DNA from: Pseudorhodobacter antarcticus
GTDB lineage: Bacteria; Pseudomonadota; Alphaproteobacteria; Rhodobacterales; Rhodobacteraceae
Assembly (NCBI GenBank): GCA_945860375.1
Contig: CAMAQR010000048.1
Coordinates: forward strand, 1 to 25,874
Direction: 5' to 3'
DNA: 25,874 bases
Numbering within the stretch: position 1 is the first letter of the stretch; the number at the start of each line of letters is the position of its first letter. This document shows positions 16,448-25,229 of the stretch, piece by piece. A program made the translations under genes and the position numbers. Below the pieces are notes generated by a model. It was not told the origin of the DNA, made no database searches, and worked only from the letters and a program-made list of their open reading frames with translations.

Positions 16448-18115
16448 ATGTATCGGGCAAAAGCGGTGGAATCAAAGCGGGGGCTGGCGCAAAAGCTACG
16501 GCTCTTTGGGGTCGCGCAGGACGGCAATGTGACCATTTTCGGCATGATGCTTTTCATGTTGATGCTGACGATGGGGGGCCTTGCGGTCGACCTGATGCGC
16601 TATGAAACCACCCGCACCACGCTGCAAAACACGCTGGACCGCGCGACCTTGGCCGCCGCATCGCTGACCCAGGAACTGGACGGCGAAGAGGTGGTGAACG
16701 ACTATTTCGCCAAGGCCGGGATGACCGAATATCTGAAAAGCGTCACCGTGACCGAAGGCCTGAACTTCCGCGAAGTCGAGGCCGACGCCAGCGCCAAGAC
16801 CAACCCGTTCTTTGCCCATCTGATCGGAATCGAGGACATGGACGCTTTCGGCCATTCCACCGCCGAACAACGCATCACCAACGTGGAAATTGCATTGGTG
16901 CTGGACGTGTCCGGCTCGATGGGTGGAAGCAAACTGGCCAACCTGAAAACCGCCGCGATCAACTTCGTCACCACCGTGCTGTCGTCGGATGGGGAAAACC
17001 GCATTTCGATCGCCTTGGTGCCCTACAACGGGCAAGTCAACCTTGGCGCACCGCTGCGCGCCTCTTTCAACGACATTTATGCGCATAACGTCACAAACGT
17101 GAACTGCATCGAACTTCCGTCCGCCGCCTTTGACACTCTGGGCATTTCTCTCACGGCGCCCTTGCCTGTCTCATCCTATGCCGACTGGAGTTCCAGCACC
17201 AACAAGACCACCAGTTATGTTGCCTTCAATGACAACAGCCATGGCAAGCCGATCACCACCGACGATTACGACGGCCCGGTTTGCCGCCCCCGACCCGGCA
17301 ACATCGTGCGCCTGCCCGACAACAACATCACCGAGCTGACCCAGCAGATCAACGGCCTGAGCGCCATCAACTACACCTCGATCATGTCAGGCATGAAATG
17401 GGGCGTGGCCATGCTGGACCCGGTGATGCAACCGACCTTCGACACCTTGGCAGCGGCAGGCGAGATGCCGACCATATTCGACGACCGCCCCTATGCGTGG
17501 GATGATCCAGAGTCGATGAAGCTGATTGTTTTGATGACCGACGGCGAAAACACCACCCACACCGTGGTCACGGATGCGTTCAAGGGCGGCCCGTCACCGA
17601 TCTTCAGGTCAACGGCCGACGGCAGATATTCCATTCGCCACCAGACCGGACGGCCCAGCATCGCCGGGGCCAATGAATATTATGTGCCACATCTGGGCAC
17701 ATGGTCTGCCACGCCCTTCCCCTCGATCGCAGGGTCCGTTCAACAGGACTGGACACAAATTTGGGCCATTACACGTCAAAGCTGGGTCGCATGGCAACTT
17801 TACGCGCGGGCCTTGGGCACGGGCAACTCCAGCCGCAACACGGTGTACAACAACACCATGAACGCGATGCAAGACGCCAGCGTCAGCGTCAGCAGCAGCA
17901 CCATGAACACGCAACTGCAAAAGGCTTGCACTCAGGCCAAGGACAAAGGTGTGATCGTCTATGGCATCGCATTCGAGGCCCCGTCGGGCGGTCAGACCCA
18001 GATCAGGAACTGTGCCAGTTCCGCGGCGCATTATTACAACGCCTCCGGGCTGCAAATCTCTTCTGCATTCCGTTCGATTGCCAACAATATCAGCCAGTTG
18101 AGGTTGACCCAATGA
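16448..18115 (+). CDS. TadG-like membrane-anchored von Willebrand A protein (copy 2)
   Basis: This 555-residue protein is a tandem paralogue of the preceding one along its whole length. It has the same TadE/G-type membrane anchor (GNVTIFGMMLFMLMLTMGG), the same complete adhesion site (DVSGSM, NLKTAA, LMTDG), the shared VPYNGQVNLG block, four cysteines (NVNCI, PVCRP, KACTQ, RNCASS) and a shared C-terminus (SIANNISQLRLTQ). The start could be ATG 16448, with GGGG seven bases upstream, or ATG 16442. The long open frame back to 16220 lacks a good site. The stop overlaps the next gene (ATGA), so it is translationally coupled to the TadE-like pseudopilin. Confidence 0.88.
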   Translation: MYRAKAVESKRGLAQKLRLFGVAQDGNVTIFGMMLFMLMLTMGGLAVDLMRYETTRTTLQNTLDRATLAAASLTQELDGEEVVNDYFAKAGMTEYLKSVTVTEGLNFREVEADASAKTNPFFAHLIGIEDMDAFGHSTAEQRITNVEIALVLDVSGSMGGSKLANLKTAAINFVTTVLSSDGENRISIALVPYNGQVNLGAPLRASFNDIYAHNVTNVNCIELPSAAFDTLGISLTAPLPVSSYADWSSSTNKTTSYVAFNDNSHGKPITTDDYDGPVCRPRPGNIVRLPDNNITELTQQINGLSAINYTSIMSGMKWGVAMLDPVMQPTFDTLAAAGEMPTIFDDRPYAWDDPESMKLIVLMTDGENTTHTVVTDAFKGGPSPIFRSTADGRYSIRHQTGRPSIAGANEYYVPHLGTWSATPFPSIAGSVQQDWTQIWAITRQSWVAWQLYARALGTGNSSRNTVYNNTMNAMQDASVSVSSSTMNTQLQKACTQAKDKGVIVYGIAFEAPSGGQTQIRNCASSAAHYYNASGLQISSAFRSIANNISQLRLTQ

Positions 18116-18645
18116 TCCACTTTTTCCAGCGTCTCGCCCGTGGCTTTCGCCGCGAAGACGGCACCGCCACCATCGAATTCGTCATGGTCGTTCCGGTTCT
18201 GCTGACCGTGTTCATGGGCTCGTTCGAAAGTGGCTTGCTGATGACGCGGTCCATCATGCTGGAACAATCGGTTGACATGACCATGCGCGAATTGCGCCTT
18301 GGCCATTACACCTTGCCCAACGCAACCTTGCTGAAAGCGGAAATCTGCAAGCGCACGGTGATCTTCCCGAACTGCGAAGCCAACATCATGGTTGAGATGA
18401 CCCGCGTCAACACCTCAACCTGGGCCCTGCCGCAGACCGAAGTCACTTGCGTGGACCGCGAAGAAGACATCCAGCCGGTGACGGCGCTGCAAATCGGCCA
18501 GCAAAACGACGTCATGCTGGTGCGGGTTTGCGTCATTCAGGACGCCATTTTCCCGACCTCGCAATTCGGCCTGAACCTGGCATTGGACGGGCAAGGCGGA
18601 TACGGCCTTGTCGCCGTCTCGGCCTTCGTGACCGAACCGTCCTAA
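18112..18645 (+). CDS. TadE-like pseudopilin (1)
   Basis: TadE-family proteins are minor pseudopilins of Flp/Tad pili, processed at a site just before a hydrophobic helix. The 177-residue product has a basic N-terminus followed by REDGTATIEFVMVVPVLL, the conserved Glu in the helix at about residue 22, and a membrane helix to about 45. The rest is a periplasmic domain with a few cysteines (EICKRT, NCEAN, VTCVD, VRVCVIQ). Start ATG 18112 overlaps the stop of the second VWA gene; the second TadE-like gene begins 10 bases after its stop. Confidence 0.9.
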   Translation: MIHFFQRLARGFRREDGTATIEFVMVVPVLLTVFMGSFESGLLMTRSIMLEQSVDMTMRELRLGHYTLPNATLLKAEICKRTVIFPNCEANIMVEMTRVNTSTWALPQTEVTCVDREEDIQPVTALQIGQQNDVMLVRVCVIQDAIFPTSQFGLNLALDGQGGYGLVAVSAFVTEPS

Positions 18646-18655
18646 GGAGATGATG

Positions 18656-19216
18656 ATGCGTGCCCCCCTTGCCCTGTTGCGCCGGTTTTGCCGCGATGAA
18701 AGCGGCACCCTTCTGGCCGAGGCCGTCATAGTTCTGCCGCTGTTGCTCTGGGCCTATATGGCGCTTTTCGTCTACTGGGATGCCTACCGCTCGGTGAACA
18801 CTGTCCAGAAAGCCGCCTACACCGTGTCAGACATGGTCTCGCGTGAAATGGTGACGCTGAACGACAGGTACATCCCCGGCATGCGCAACCTGATGCGCTA
18901 TCTGATCGGCACCGACCAGAACATCAAGATGCGTGTCACCAGCGTGACATGGTCTGACGCCAATGACCGCTTCGAAGTGGACTGGTCGCGCTCGCCCGAC
19001 AACGCCTTGGCAGAACTGACAACAATCACCATCGCTGATGTCGCCCATCGTATTCCCGATATGGCCGATGGTGACCGCGTCATGCTGGTAGAGGCAGAGG
19101 TGGCCTATCACCCCAGCTTCAACGTCGGGCTGACCGACACCACCCTGCATCAGTTCATCGTGACCCGCCCGCGCTTTGTGCCCAAGATATGTCTGGTCAA
19201 CGTGGTCTGTTCCTGA
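18656..19216 (+). CDS. TadE-like pseudopilin (2)
   Basis: The 186-residue product has the TadE layout: a short basic start, CRDESGTLLAEAVIVLPLLL with the conserved Glu before the hydrophobic helix (about 18-42), and a periplasmic domain ending in a cysteine-containing tail (KICLVNVVCS). Three ATGs follow one another at 18650, 18653 and 18656; I chose the last because AAGGAG lies six bases before it. Last gene of the VWA/TadE set. No prepilin, CpaA/TadV peptidase, TadA ATPase or secretin gene lies in the window, so the proteins either serve a Tad locus elsewhere or have a separate role. Confidence 0.88.
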   Translation: MRAPLALLRRFCRDESGTLLAEAVIVLPLLLWAYMALFVYWDAYRSVNTVQKAAYTVSDMVSREMVTLNDRYIPGMRNLMRYLIGTDQNIKMRVTSVTWSDANDRFEVDWSRSPDNALAELTTITIADVAHRIPDMADGDRVMLVEAEVAYHPSFNVGLTDTTLHQFIVTRPRFVPKICLVNVVCS

Positions 19217-19229
19217 AGCGCCTGCGCAT

Positions 19230-19256
19230 GGCTTTTAGCAAATTTGCACAAAAGCC
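19230..19256 (+). terminator. Possible hairpin after the VWA/TadE operon
   Basis: GGCTTTT and AAAAGCC form a perfect seven-base stem with a 13-base loop, beginning 14 bases after the TadE-like stop. No T-run follows, so intrinsic termination is uncertain; it could instead be part of the pirin leader. Confidence 0.3.
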
Positions 19257-19330
19257 CTGTAACCGTGCAGGCTTGCTGTCATCGGGCGGGTTGCCTAACT
19301 GTTGAAGGCAACCAGCACAAGGACGCCGCC

Positions 19331-20242
19331 ATGTCGTTTCGCCCCGTCATCAGCCAATCGCTTGCCCAACCGCATATCGAGGGCGCAGGCGTGCATCTGC
19401 ACCGCGCCTTCGGCTTTGCCGACCCGTCGCAGTTTGATCCGTTTTTGCTGTTCGACGATTTTCGCGGCGACACCCCCCGCGACTATGCGGCAGGTTTCCC
19501 GTGGCACCCGCATCGCGGCATTGAAACCATCACCTATGTTCTGGCGGGCGCAGTGGAACACGGCGACAGCCTTGGCAACCGCGGCACCCTCAAGGGCGGC
19601 GATGTGCAATGGATGACCGCCGGCTCGGGCATCTTGCATCAGGAGATGCCCAAAGGAAACGCCAAGGGCCAGATGCACGGGTTTCAACTCTGGGCCAACC
19701 TGCCAAAGGCGCTCAAGATGACCAAACCGCGTTATCAGGATGTCAAATCCAACGACATTCCCGAACTGATGGAAGATGATGGCACCATCGTGAAGGTGAT
19801 TGTCGGATCTTTCTGGGGCAAGACCGGTCCGGTGGACGGCATCGCCGCCGATCCGCAATATCTGGACATCTTCGTGCCACCGGAAAAGAAACGCACGTTC
19901 CAGATCGACACCCGCCGTCAGGCCTTTGCCTATGTCTTTGAAGGCGCTGGCAAGTTTGCCGACGCAGCCCGCCCGCGCGGGGTGCTGCTGGAAAAGGAAT
20001 ACAAAGGCGAAGAGCTGAACATCCGCGACATGTCCGGCAACCGCACCCTGATCGAATTTGGCAAGGGTGATGAGATCACCGTGCAGGCCGGCCCCGATGG
20101 CATCCGCTTCTTGCTGATTTCCGGCGCGCCGATTCAGGAACCCGTTGCCTGGCACGGCCCCATCGTGATGAACACCCAAGCCGAGTTGCAACAGGCCATG
20201 GCCGAATTGCGCAATGGCACCTTCATCAAACCGGCGCATTGA
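19331..20242 (+). CDS. Pirin family protein
   Basis: Pirins are bicupin iron proteins; several bacterial members oxidise quercetin, others act as regulators. The 303-residue product has the N-terminal cupin metal ligands in place: His59 and His61 (HPHRGIET), His103 and Glu105 (SGILHQEM). The C-terminal cupin (about 170-290) lacks a metal set, as usual. ATG 19331 has AAGGA upstream and begins MSFRPV; an in-frame start at 19244 lies too far upstream and lacks a site. Alone on the plus strand between the TadE genes and a repeat element. Physiological role not readable from sequence. Confidence 0.93.
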   Translation: MSFRPVISQSLAQPHIEGAGVHLHRAFGFADPSQFDPFLLFDDFRGDTPRDYAAGFPWHPHRGIETITYVLAGAVEHGDSLGNRGTLKGGDVQWMTAGSGILHQEMPKGNAKGQMHGFQLWANLPKALKMTKPRYQDVKSNDIPELMEDDGTIVKVIVGSFWGKTGPVDGIAADPQYLDIFVPPEKKRTFQIDTRRQAFAYVFEGAGKFADAARPRGVLLEKEYKGEELNIRDMSGNRTLIEFGKGDEITVQAGPDGIRFLLISGAPIQEPVAWHGPIVMNTQAELQQAMAELRNGTFIKPAH

Positions 20243-20282
20243 CCGCTGGCACCGCCTGCACGCGCTGGCGGGCGGCCCGCCA

Positions 20283-20365
20283 TTCATCTTGGTTCAAGTA
20301 TCCCCGCCGGAGGCTCCGGTTGCGGGCGTGGGGCCCTCCGGGGGGGATATTTGGACCAAGATGAA
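20283..20365. repeat. Palindromic intergenic repeat, copy B
   Basis: An 83-bp near-perfect palindrome: TTCATCTTGGTTCAAGTATC on one side, GATATTTGGACCAAGATGAA on the other, with an inner GGAGG/CCTCC stem and a GC-rich loop. It matches the ends of the element at 12639-12741. Position 40 bases after the pirin stop fits a terminator or a mobile repeat of the REP type. Confidence 0.75.
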
Positions 20366-20415
20366 ATCCGCCCGGCCACATTGACCGCGCGCGCGCCTGC
20401 GCTATGCTGCGCCCC

Positions 20416-20637
20416 ATGACCCGCGCCCTGATCCTTTGCCTTGGCCTTGCCGCCTGCGCCACCTTTCCGCAGGTGGACGCCGTCGCCAGCAAATCCACCG
20501 GTCCCGCCCCGGCTCTGCTGCCGATGGCAGATCTGTTGGCCCAAACCAACACCCCCCGCGCCGAAGCTGCTGGCGACAGCCTGACCGCACGCGCGGCCGC
20601 CTTGCGGGTCCGTGCAGCCGCTCTGCGCAACCGCTAG
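20416..20637 (+). CDS. Small lipoprotein, 73 aa
   Basis: The product begins MTRALILCLGLAAC and continues TFPQ: basic start, hydrophobic core and an LAAC lipobox with Cys14 as the lipid-bearing residue. After processing about 60 residues remain, rich in Ala and with a helical C-terminus (SLTARAAALRVRAAALRNR). A start 12 bases earlier (20404) is possible. It sits alone between the pirin and homoserine dehydrogenase. Function unknown; small entericidin-like or outer-membrane-associated lipoproteins have a similar size. Confidence 0.7.
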   Translation: MTRALILCLGLAACATFPQVDAVASKSTGPAPALLPMADLLAQTNTPRAEAAGDSLTARAAALRVRAAALRNR

Positions 20638-20739
20638 CCGGAATTTTCGCAGAAAAGTCGCCGTCGTCGCCACCCGCGTTGCACCCAAGCCCGCGTTCCG
20701 CTAACAGGCGGGCTCAACACCCCAAACCGGAGCTGTCCC

Positions 20740-22029
20740 ATGTCTGCCACCCCCTTGCGTCTTGGTCTGGCTGGTCTTGGCACCGTGGGTCTGGGCGTCG
20801 TTAAAATCGTGCAACACCACGGCGACCTGTTGGCCCTGCGCACGGGCCGCCCGGTGGTCATCACCGCCGTCTCTGCCCGTGACCGCGCGAAAAACCGCGA
20901 CGCCGATCTGTCCGGCTATGCATGGGAAACCGACCCGGTGGCCTTGGCCATGCGCGATGATGTCGATGTGTTCATCGAAGTCATGGGCGGTCACGAAGGC
21001 CCTGCCAAACTGGCGACCGAGGCCGCAATTGCCGCGGGCAAAGATGTCGTCACCGCCAACAAGGCCCTGCTCGCCCACCACGGCCACGCGCTTGCACTGG
21101 CAGCCGAGGCTGCAGGCCGGGTGATCCGGTTCGAGGCCGCCGTCGCAGGGGGTATCCCGGTGATCAAGGCGCTGACAGAAGGCTTGGCAGGCAACCAGAT
21201 CAAGCGCGTGATGGGGGTGATGAATGGCTCGTGCAACTACATCCTGACCCGGATGCAGAACGAAGGCCTGTCCTACGCCGCCGTTTTCGACGCCGCCCAA
21301 CAACTGGGCTATCTGGAGGCTGACCCGAACCTCGACGTTGGCGGCATCGACGCGGGCCATAAACTCAGCCTGCTGGCCGCCATCGCCTTTGGCACCAAGG
21401 TCAGCTTTGACGCGGTCGAACTCGAAGGCATCGGTGCGATCTCCATCGACGATATCAATCTGGCCGCCGACATGGGCTACCGCATCAAACTGCTGGGCGT
21501 GGCGCAGATGACCGGGCGCGGCCTCGAACAACGGATGACCCCCTGCCTTGTCCCCGCCGACAGCCCCCTGGGCCAGTTGCAGGGCGGGACCAATATGGTG
21601 GTGCTGGAGGGCGACTCCGTGGGCCAGATCGTGCTGCGCGGTCCCGGTGCGGGCATGGGTCCAACAGCCAGTGCGGTGATGGCCGATGTCGCCGACATCG
21701 CGCGCGGGCTGCGCCTGCCGACCTTCGGCCAACCCGCCAGCACTCTGACCACCCCCCTCGCCGCGATCTCGTCAACCCCGGCCAGCTATTACCTGCGCAT
21801 GACCCTGCTGGACAAACCCGGCGCGCTGGCAAAAATCGCCACCTGTCTGGGCGATGCGGGCGTCTCCATCGACCAGATGCGCCAATATGGACATGAGGGC
21901 GACAACGCCACCGTGCTGATCGTGACCCACAAGGCGACCCGCGCCGATATCGATCACGCCACCAGCCGCTTTGCCGCAACCGGCGTGATGGTCGGCAATC
22001 CGGTGGCGCTGCGGATCGAAGAGGTCTGA
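20740..22029 (+). CDS. hom: Homoserine dehydrogenase
   Basis: The enzyme reduces aspartate semialdehyde to homoserine, the branch to threonine and methionine. At 429 residues it has an N-terminal NAD(P)-binding fold (GLGTVGLG, 12-19), the TANKALL motif with Lys108, GVMNGSCNYILT (159-170), and the catalytic GGIDAGHKLSLLA with Lys208. A C-terminal ACT domain (about 349-426, RMTLLDKPGALAKIA) suggests feedback control by threonine. ATG 20740 has GGAGC eight bases upstream. hom, glpX and recJ in this order are a familiar alphaproteobacterial arrangement. Confidence 0.97.
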   Translation: MSATPLRLGLAGLGTVGLGVVKIVQHHGDLLALRTGRPVVITAVSARDRAKNRDADLSGYAWETDPVALAMRDDVDVFIEVMGGHEGPAKLATEAAIAAGKDVVTANKALLAHHGHALALAAEAAGRVIRFEAAVAGGIPVIKALTEGLAGNQIKRVMGVMNGSCNYILTRMQNEGLSYAAVFDAAQQLGYLEADPNLDVGGIDAGHKLSLLAAIAFGTKVSFDAVELEGIGAISIDDINLAADMGYRIKLLGVAQMTGRGLEQRMTPCLVPADSPLGQLQGGTNMVVLEGDSVGQIVLRGPGAGMGPTASAVMADVADIARGLRLPTFGQPASTLTTPLAAISSTPASYYLRMTLLDKPGALAKIATCLGDAGVSIDQMRQYGHEGDNATVLIVTHKATRADIDHATSRFAATGVMVGNPVALRIEEV

Positions 22030-22292
22030 TGGCACCGCTGATTCGCGGCCATGGTTAACGCCGCGCGCGTCCCGACGCTGTCCGGACGGATGCCCCACGC
22101 ATGCAACCCGCAAAACCGGCGCAAAACTGATCCGGGCCATAGCCAGTCTTGGAAAATGAATCCAGCGTTCTCATAGGCTTGGCCGACCTTGCCGCAGAAC
22201 GCAGCTTTCGCCATGCCGTTAGCGCCACCATCCTTGCCGCCATCGCCCGCTCTCGCTAAGGCAGAAGAAGCCCCTAGCACCAAGGACAACCC
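22030..22292 (+). other. Intergenic region between hom and glpX
   Basis: No gene is supported in these 263 bases. A weak promoter-like pair (TTGGAA near 22149, TCATAG 16 bases beyond) may serve glpX, and AAGGAC at 22283 is its ribosome binding site. I see no clear terminator for hom. Confidence 0.3.
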
Positions 22293-23258
22293 ATGGCCGA
22301 CGTCACTGAATTTCAAGACCGTCTTTTGTCCTTGGGCCTTGCCCGCGTGTCCGAGGCTGCCGCTTTGGCATCAGCAAAACTGATTGGGCGTGGTGATGAA
22401 AAGGCCGCCGATCAGGCGGCTGTGAACGCCATGCGCGAGCAGTTGAACCTGCTTGATATCGCAGGCGTCGTGGTCATCGGCGAAGGCGAACGCGACGAAG
22501 CCCCGATGCTGTTCATCGGCGAAGAGGTTGGCACCGGGCGCGGTCCGGCGGTGGATATCGCGCTTGATCCGCTGGAAGGCACCACGCTTTGCGCCAAGGA
22601 CATGCCCAACGCGCTGACCGTGATCGCCATGGCTCCGCGCGGCACCTTGCTGCATGCCCCTGATGTTTATATGGAAAAGCTGGCCATTGGTCCGGGTTTC
22701 GCCCGCGACACCGTCACGCTCGACATGCCCCCCGCCGCCCGCGTGCGCGCGCTGGCCCGCGCCAAGGGCGTGGCAGCAGATGAAATCACCGTCTGCATTC
22801 TGGAACGCCCCCGGCATGAAAAACTGATCGCCGAGGTACGCTCCACGGGTGCTGCGATCCGGCTGATCACCGATGGCGATGTGGCGGGCATCATCCACTG
22901 CGCCGAAAGTGATATCACAGGAATTGATATGTACATGGGCTCTGGCGGCGCCCCCGAAGGCGTTTTGGCCGCATCGGCGCTCAAATGCATGGGAGGCCAG
23001 ATTTACGGCCAGCTGTTGTTTCGCAATGACGACGAAAGACAGCGCGCCTACAAGGCCGGGATCACCGACCTGAACCGCATCTACACCCGCGACGAAATGG
23101 TCACCGCCGACGTGATTTTTGCCGCAACCGGCGTCACCCAAGGCTCGATCCTGCAAGGCATCAAGATCGAACCCGGCTGGATCACCACCGAGACGATCCT
23201 GATGCGGTCCAAAACCGGATCCGTGCGTCGGATGACCTATAAAAGCCCAATAAAATAA
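22293..23258 (+). CDS. glpX: Class II fructose-1,6-bisphosphatase GlpX
   Basis: GlpX removes the C1 phosphate of fructose-1,6-bisphosphate in gluconeogenesis; related enzymes in photosynthetic or carbon-fixing bacteria also act on sedoheptulose-1,7-bisphosphate. The 321-residue product has the class II motifs: GEGERDEAPMLFIGEEVGTG (63-82) and DIALDPLEGTTL (88-99) with the metal-binding Asp and Glu residues, and GSGGAPEGVLAASALKCMGG further on. ATG 22293 is preceded by AAGGAC. Which sugar bisphosphate is preferred is not readable here. Confidence 0.96.
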   Translation: MADVTEFQDRLLSLGLARVSEAAALASAKLIGRGDEKAADQAAVNAMREQLNLLDIAGVVVIGEGERDEAPMLFIGEEVGTGRGPAVDIALDPLEGTTLCAKDMPNALTVIAMAPRGTLLHAPDVYMEKLAIGPGFARDTVTLDMPPAARVRALARAKGVAADEITVCILERPRHEKLIAEVRSTGAAIRLITDGDVAGIIHCAESDITGIDMYMGSGGAPEGVLAASALKCMGGQIYGQLLFRNDDERQRAYKAGITDLNRIYTRDEMVTADVIFAATGVTQGSILQGIKIEPGWITTETILMRSKTGSVRRMTYKSPIK

Positions 23259-23324
23259 CGAGATACGGCTGTTCTGCACAAAATCCGGCTTGCCCAACAG
23301 GGCGTGCCGGTTCATTGCTTTGCC

Positions 23325-25067
23325 ATGACCCAACGCGCTTTTCTCAACGTCGAAACCTCGCTGACCGGCCGTCGCTGGATCGGCCCAAGCCTGACCACCG
23401 AGCGTCTGGCCGAGGCGATGGCGCAGCTCACCAAACTGCCGCTGGCCCTATGCGCCACCCTGGTTGCGCGTGGGGTGACGCCGCAGGACGCACCCGGCTT
23501 TCTGGCCCCGCAACTGCGCGATCTGTTGCCCGATCCGTTGAAGATGAAAGACACAGGCAAGGCGGCAGCGCGGTTTCTGCATGCGCTGAAAACCCGCCAA
23601 CGCATTGCAATCTTTGCCGATTACGACGTTGATGGCGGATCATCCGCAGCCCTGCTGATCGTCTGGCTGCGGTCCATGGGCGCAGAGGCCACCCTCTATA
23701 TCCCCGACCGCATTGACGAAGGCTACGGCCCCAATGTCCCCGCCATGGCCGAGCTGGGGGCCCATCACGACCTGATCCTTTGCGTCGATTGCGGCACCCT
23801 GAGTCACGACCCGATTGCGGCGGCGAAATGCGATGTGGTGGTGTTGGATCACCATTTGGGCGGCGAAACCCTGCCCCCTGCCTATGCCGTCGTCAACCCG
23901 AACCGGCAGGATGAGGACGGCGATCTGGGCCATCTCTGTGCTGCCTCCGTGGTGTTCCTGATGCTGGTCGAAGCCAACCGACAGCTGCGCGCCGATGGTG
24001 TGCAAGGCCCTGATCTTATGGCGCTTCTCGATCTTGTGGCGCTGGCCACCGTGGCCGATGTCGCCCCCCTGATCGGCGTCAACCGGGCGTTTGTGCGCCA
24101 AGGTCTGAAGGTGATGGCGCGGCGCGAACGCGTGGGACTGCGGGCGCTGGCCGATATTGCGCGGATGGATCAGGCCCCCACCCCCTATGCGCTGGGCTTC
24201 CTTCTGGGGCCACGCGTCAACGCCGGTGGCCGCATCGGGCAGGCCGATCTGGGCGCGCGGCTGCTGTCCACCGACAATGCACAAGACGCCTTGGCCTTGG
24301 CGCAACGCCTTGACCTGCTGAACACCGAGCGTCGCGATATAGAGGGACGCGTGCGCGAGGAGGCGTTGGCGCAGGCCGAGATGCGCGGCATGGATGGCCC
24401 GCTGGTCTGGGCAGCGGGCGACGGCTGGCATCCCGGCGTCGTGGGCATCGTGGCGGCGCGTCTGAAAGAGGCCGCCCACCGCCCCGCCGTGGTGATCGGC
24501 TTTGACGGCGATGAAGGCAAAGGTTCGGCCCGCTCTGTCACCGGCGTCGATCTGGGGGCGGCCATCCACCGGCTGGCCTCGGAGGGTCTGCTGATCAAGG
24601 GCGGAGGGCACAAGATGGCCGCTGGATTGACCGTGGCGCGGGACAAGCTGGAGGCGGCGATGGACCGGCTTGGCGCACTGCTGGCCAAGCAGGGCGCGGG
24701 TGTGGGCGGGCGCGAAGATCTGCGGATTGACAGCCTTCTGGCCCCCACGGCCGCCAACACCAGCTTTGTCGAACTGCTTGAACAAGCTGGACCTTTTGGA
24801 GCATCGGCCCCCGCACCCCGCTTTGCCTTTGCCGACATGCCGGTAACCACCCGCCGCCTTGGCGGGTCACATTTGAAGCTGTCGTTCGGCGACGCCATGG
24901 GCGCGCGGATCGAGGCGATTGCCTTTGGTGCCTTCGACACCGACCTTGGCCCGGCACTTGAAAACGCCGGCCATCAGCACTTTCATCTGGCCGGAAGGCT
25001 GGAGATGAACAGCTATGGCGGGCGCACCAAAGTGCAACTGCGCCTCGAGGACGCCGCCCGCGCCTGA
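23325..25067 (+). CDS. recJ: Single-stranded-DNA exonuclease RecJ
   Basis: RecJ degrades single-stranded DNA 5' to 3' in recombination and mismatch repair. The 580-residue product has DHH-family motifs: FADYDVDGGSSAAL with DYDVDG at 99-104, CVDCG at 153-157, LDHH at 174-177, then the DHHA1 part (HPGVVGIVAARLKE, KGGGHKMAAG) and a C-terminal OB-fold-like region. Many RecJ proteins read DYDADG in the first motif, so the Val is a mild variation. Start ATG 23325 gives MTQRAFLNVE; GTG 23304 would add seven residues and lacks a better site. It lies 66 bases after glpX. Confidence 0.96.
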   Translation: MTQRAFLNVETSLTGRRWIGPSLTTERLAEAMAQLTKLPLALCATLVARGVTPQDAPGFLAPQLRDLLPDPLKMKDTGKAAARFLHALKTRQRIAIFADYDVDGGSSAALLIVWLRSMGAEATLYIPDRIDEGYGPNVPAMAELGAHHDLILCVDCGTLSHDPIAAAKCDVVVLDHHLGGETLPPAYAVVNPNRQDEDGDLGHLCAASVVFLMLVEANRQLRADGVQGPDLMALLDLVALATVADVAPLIGVNRAFVRQGLKVMARRERVGLRALADIARMDQAPTPYALGFLLGPRVNAGGRIGQADLGARLLSTDNAQDALALAQRLDLLNTERRDIEGRVREEALAQAEMRGMDGPLVWAAGDGWHPGVVGIVAARLKEAAHRPAVVIGFDGDEGKGSARSVTGVDLGAAIHRLASEGLLIKGGGHKMAAGLTVARDKLEAAMDRLGALLAKQGAGVGGREDLRIDSLLAPTAANTSFVELLEQAGPFGASAPAPRFAFADMPVTTRRLGGSHLKLSFGDAMGARIEAIAFGAFDTDLGPALENAGHQHFHLAGRLEMNSYGGRTKVQLRLEDAARA

Positions 25068-25106
25068 GGTTCCGCGACCTTTTGAAAGCGCTGTGCATTT
25101 TTCCTC

Positions 25107-25135
25107 TTGCCAGTCAGCCGCCCGCGAATTAGACA
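25107..25135 (+). promoter_or_regulatory. Promoter of tRNA-Glu
   Basis: TTGCCA (25107-25112) and TAGACA (25130-25135) are separated by exactly 17 bases, placing the transcription start about 10 bases before the tRNA. TTGCCA differs from the consensus by one base. This resembles other alphaproteobacterial housekeeping promoters. Confidence 0.55.
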
Positions 25136-25154
25136 CCCCGCACCACGCTCGTGT

Positions 25155-25229
25155 GGCCCGTTCGTCTATCGGTTAGGACATCTGGTTTTCAACCAGGCAA
25201 GAGGGGTTCGACTCCCCTACGGGCTGCCA
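25155..25229 (+). tRNA. tRNA-Glu (UUC)
   Basis: The sequence folds as a complete cloverleaf: acceptor GGCCCGT/ACGGGCT (one G-U pair), D-arm with GGTTAGGAC, anticodon stem CTGGT/ACCAG with loop containing TTC, T-arm GAGGGG-TTCGACT-CCCCT and an encoded CCA (discriminator G). Anticodon TTC reads glutamate codons GAA and GAG. It is the border between the conserved genes and accessory DNA to its right, a common integration target. Confidence 0.95.

Noticed and set aside
25065..25084. AGGT-TCCGCG-ACCT followed by TTT as a recJ terminator
   Set aside because: A four-base stem is too weak to support a terminator call.
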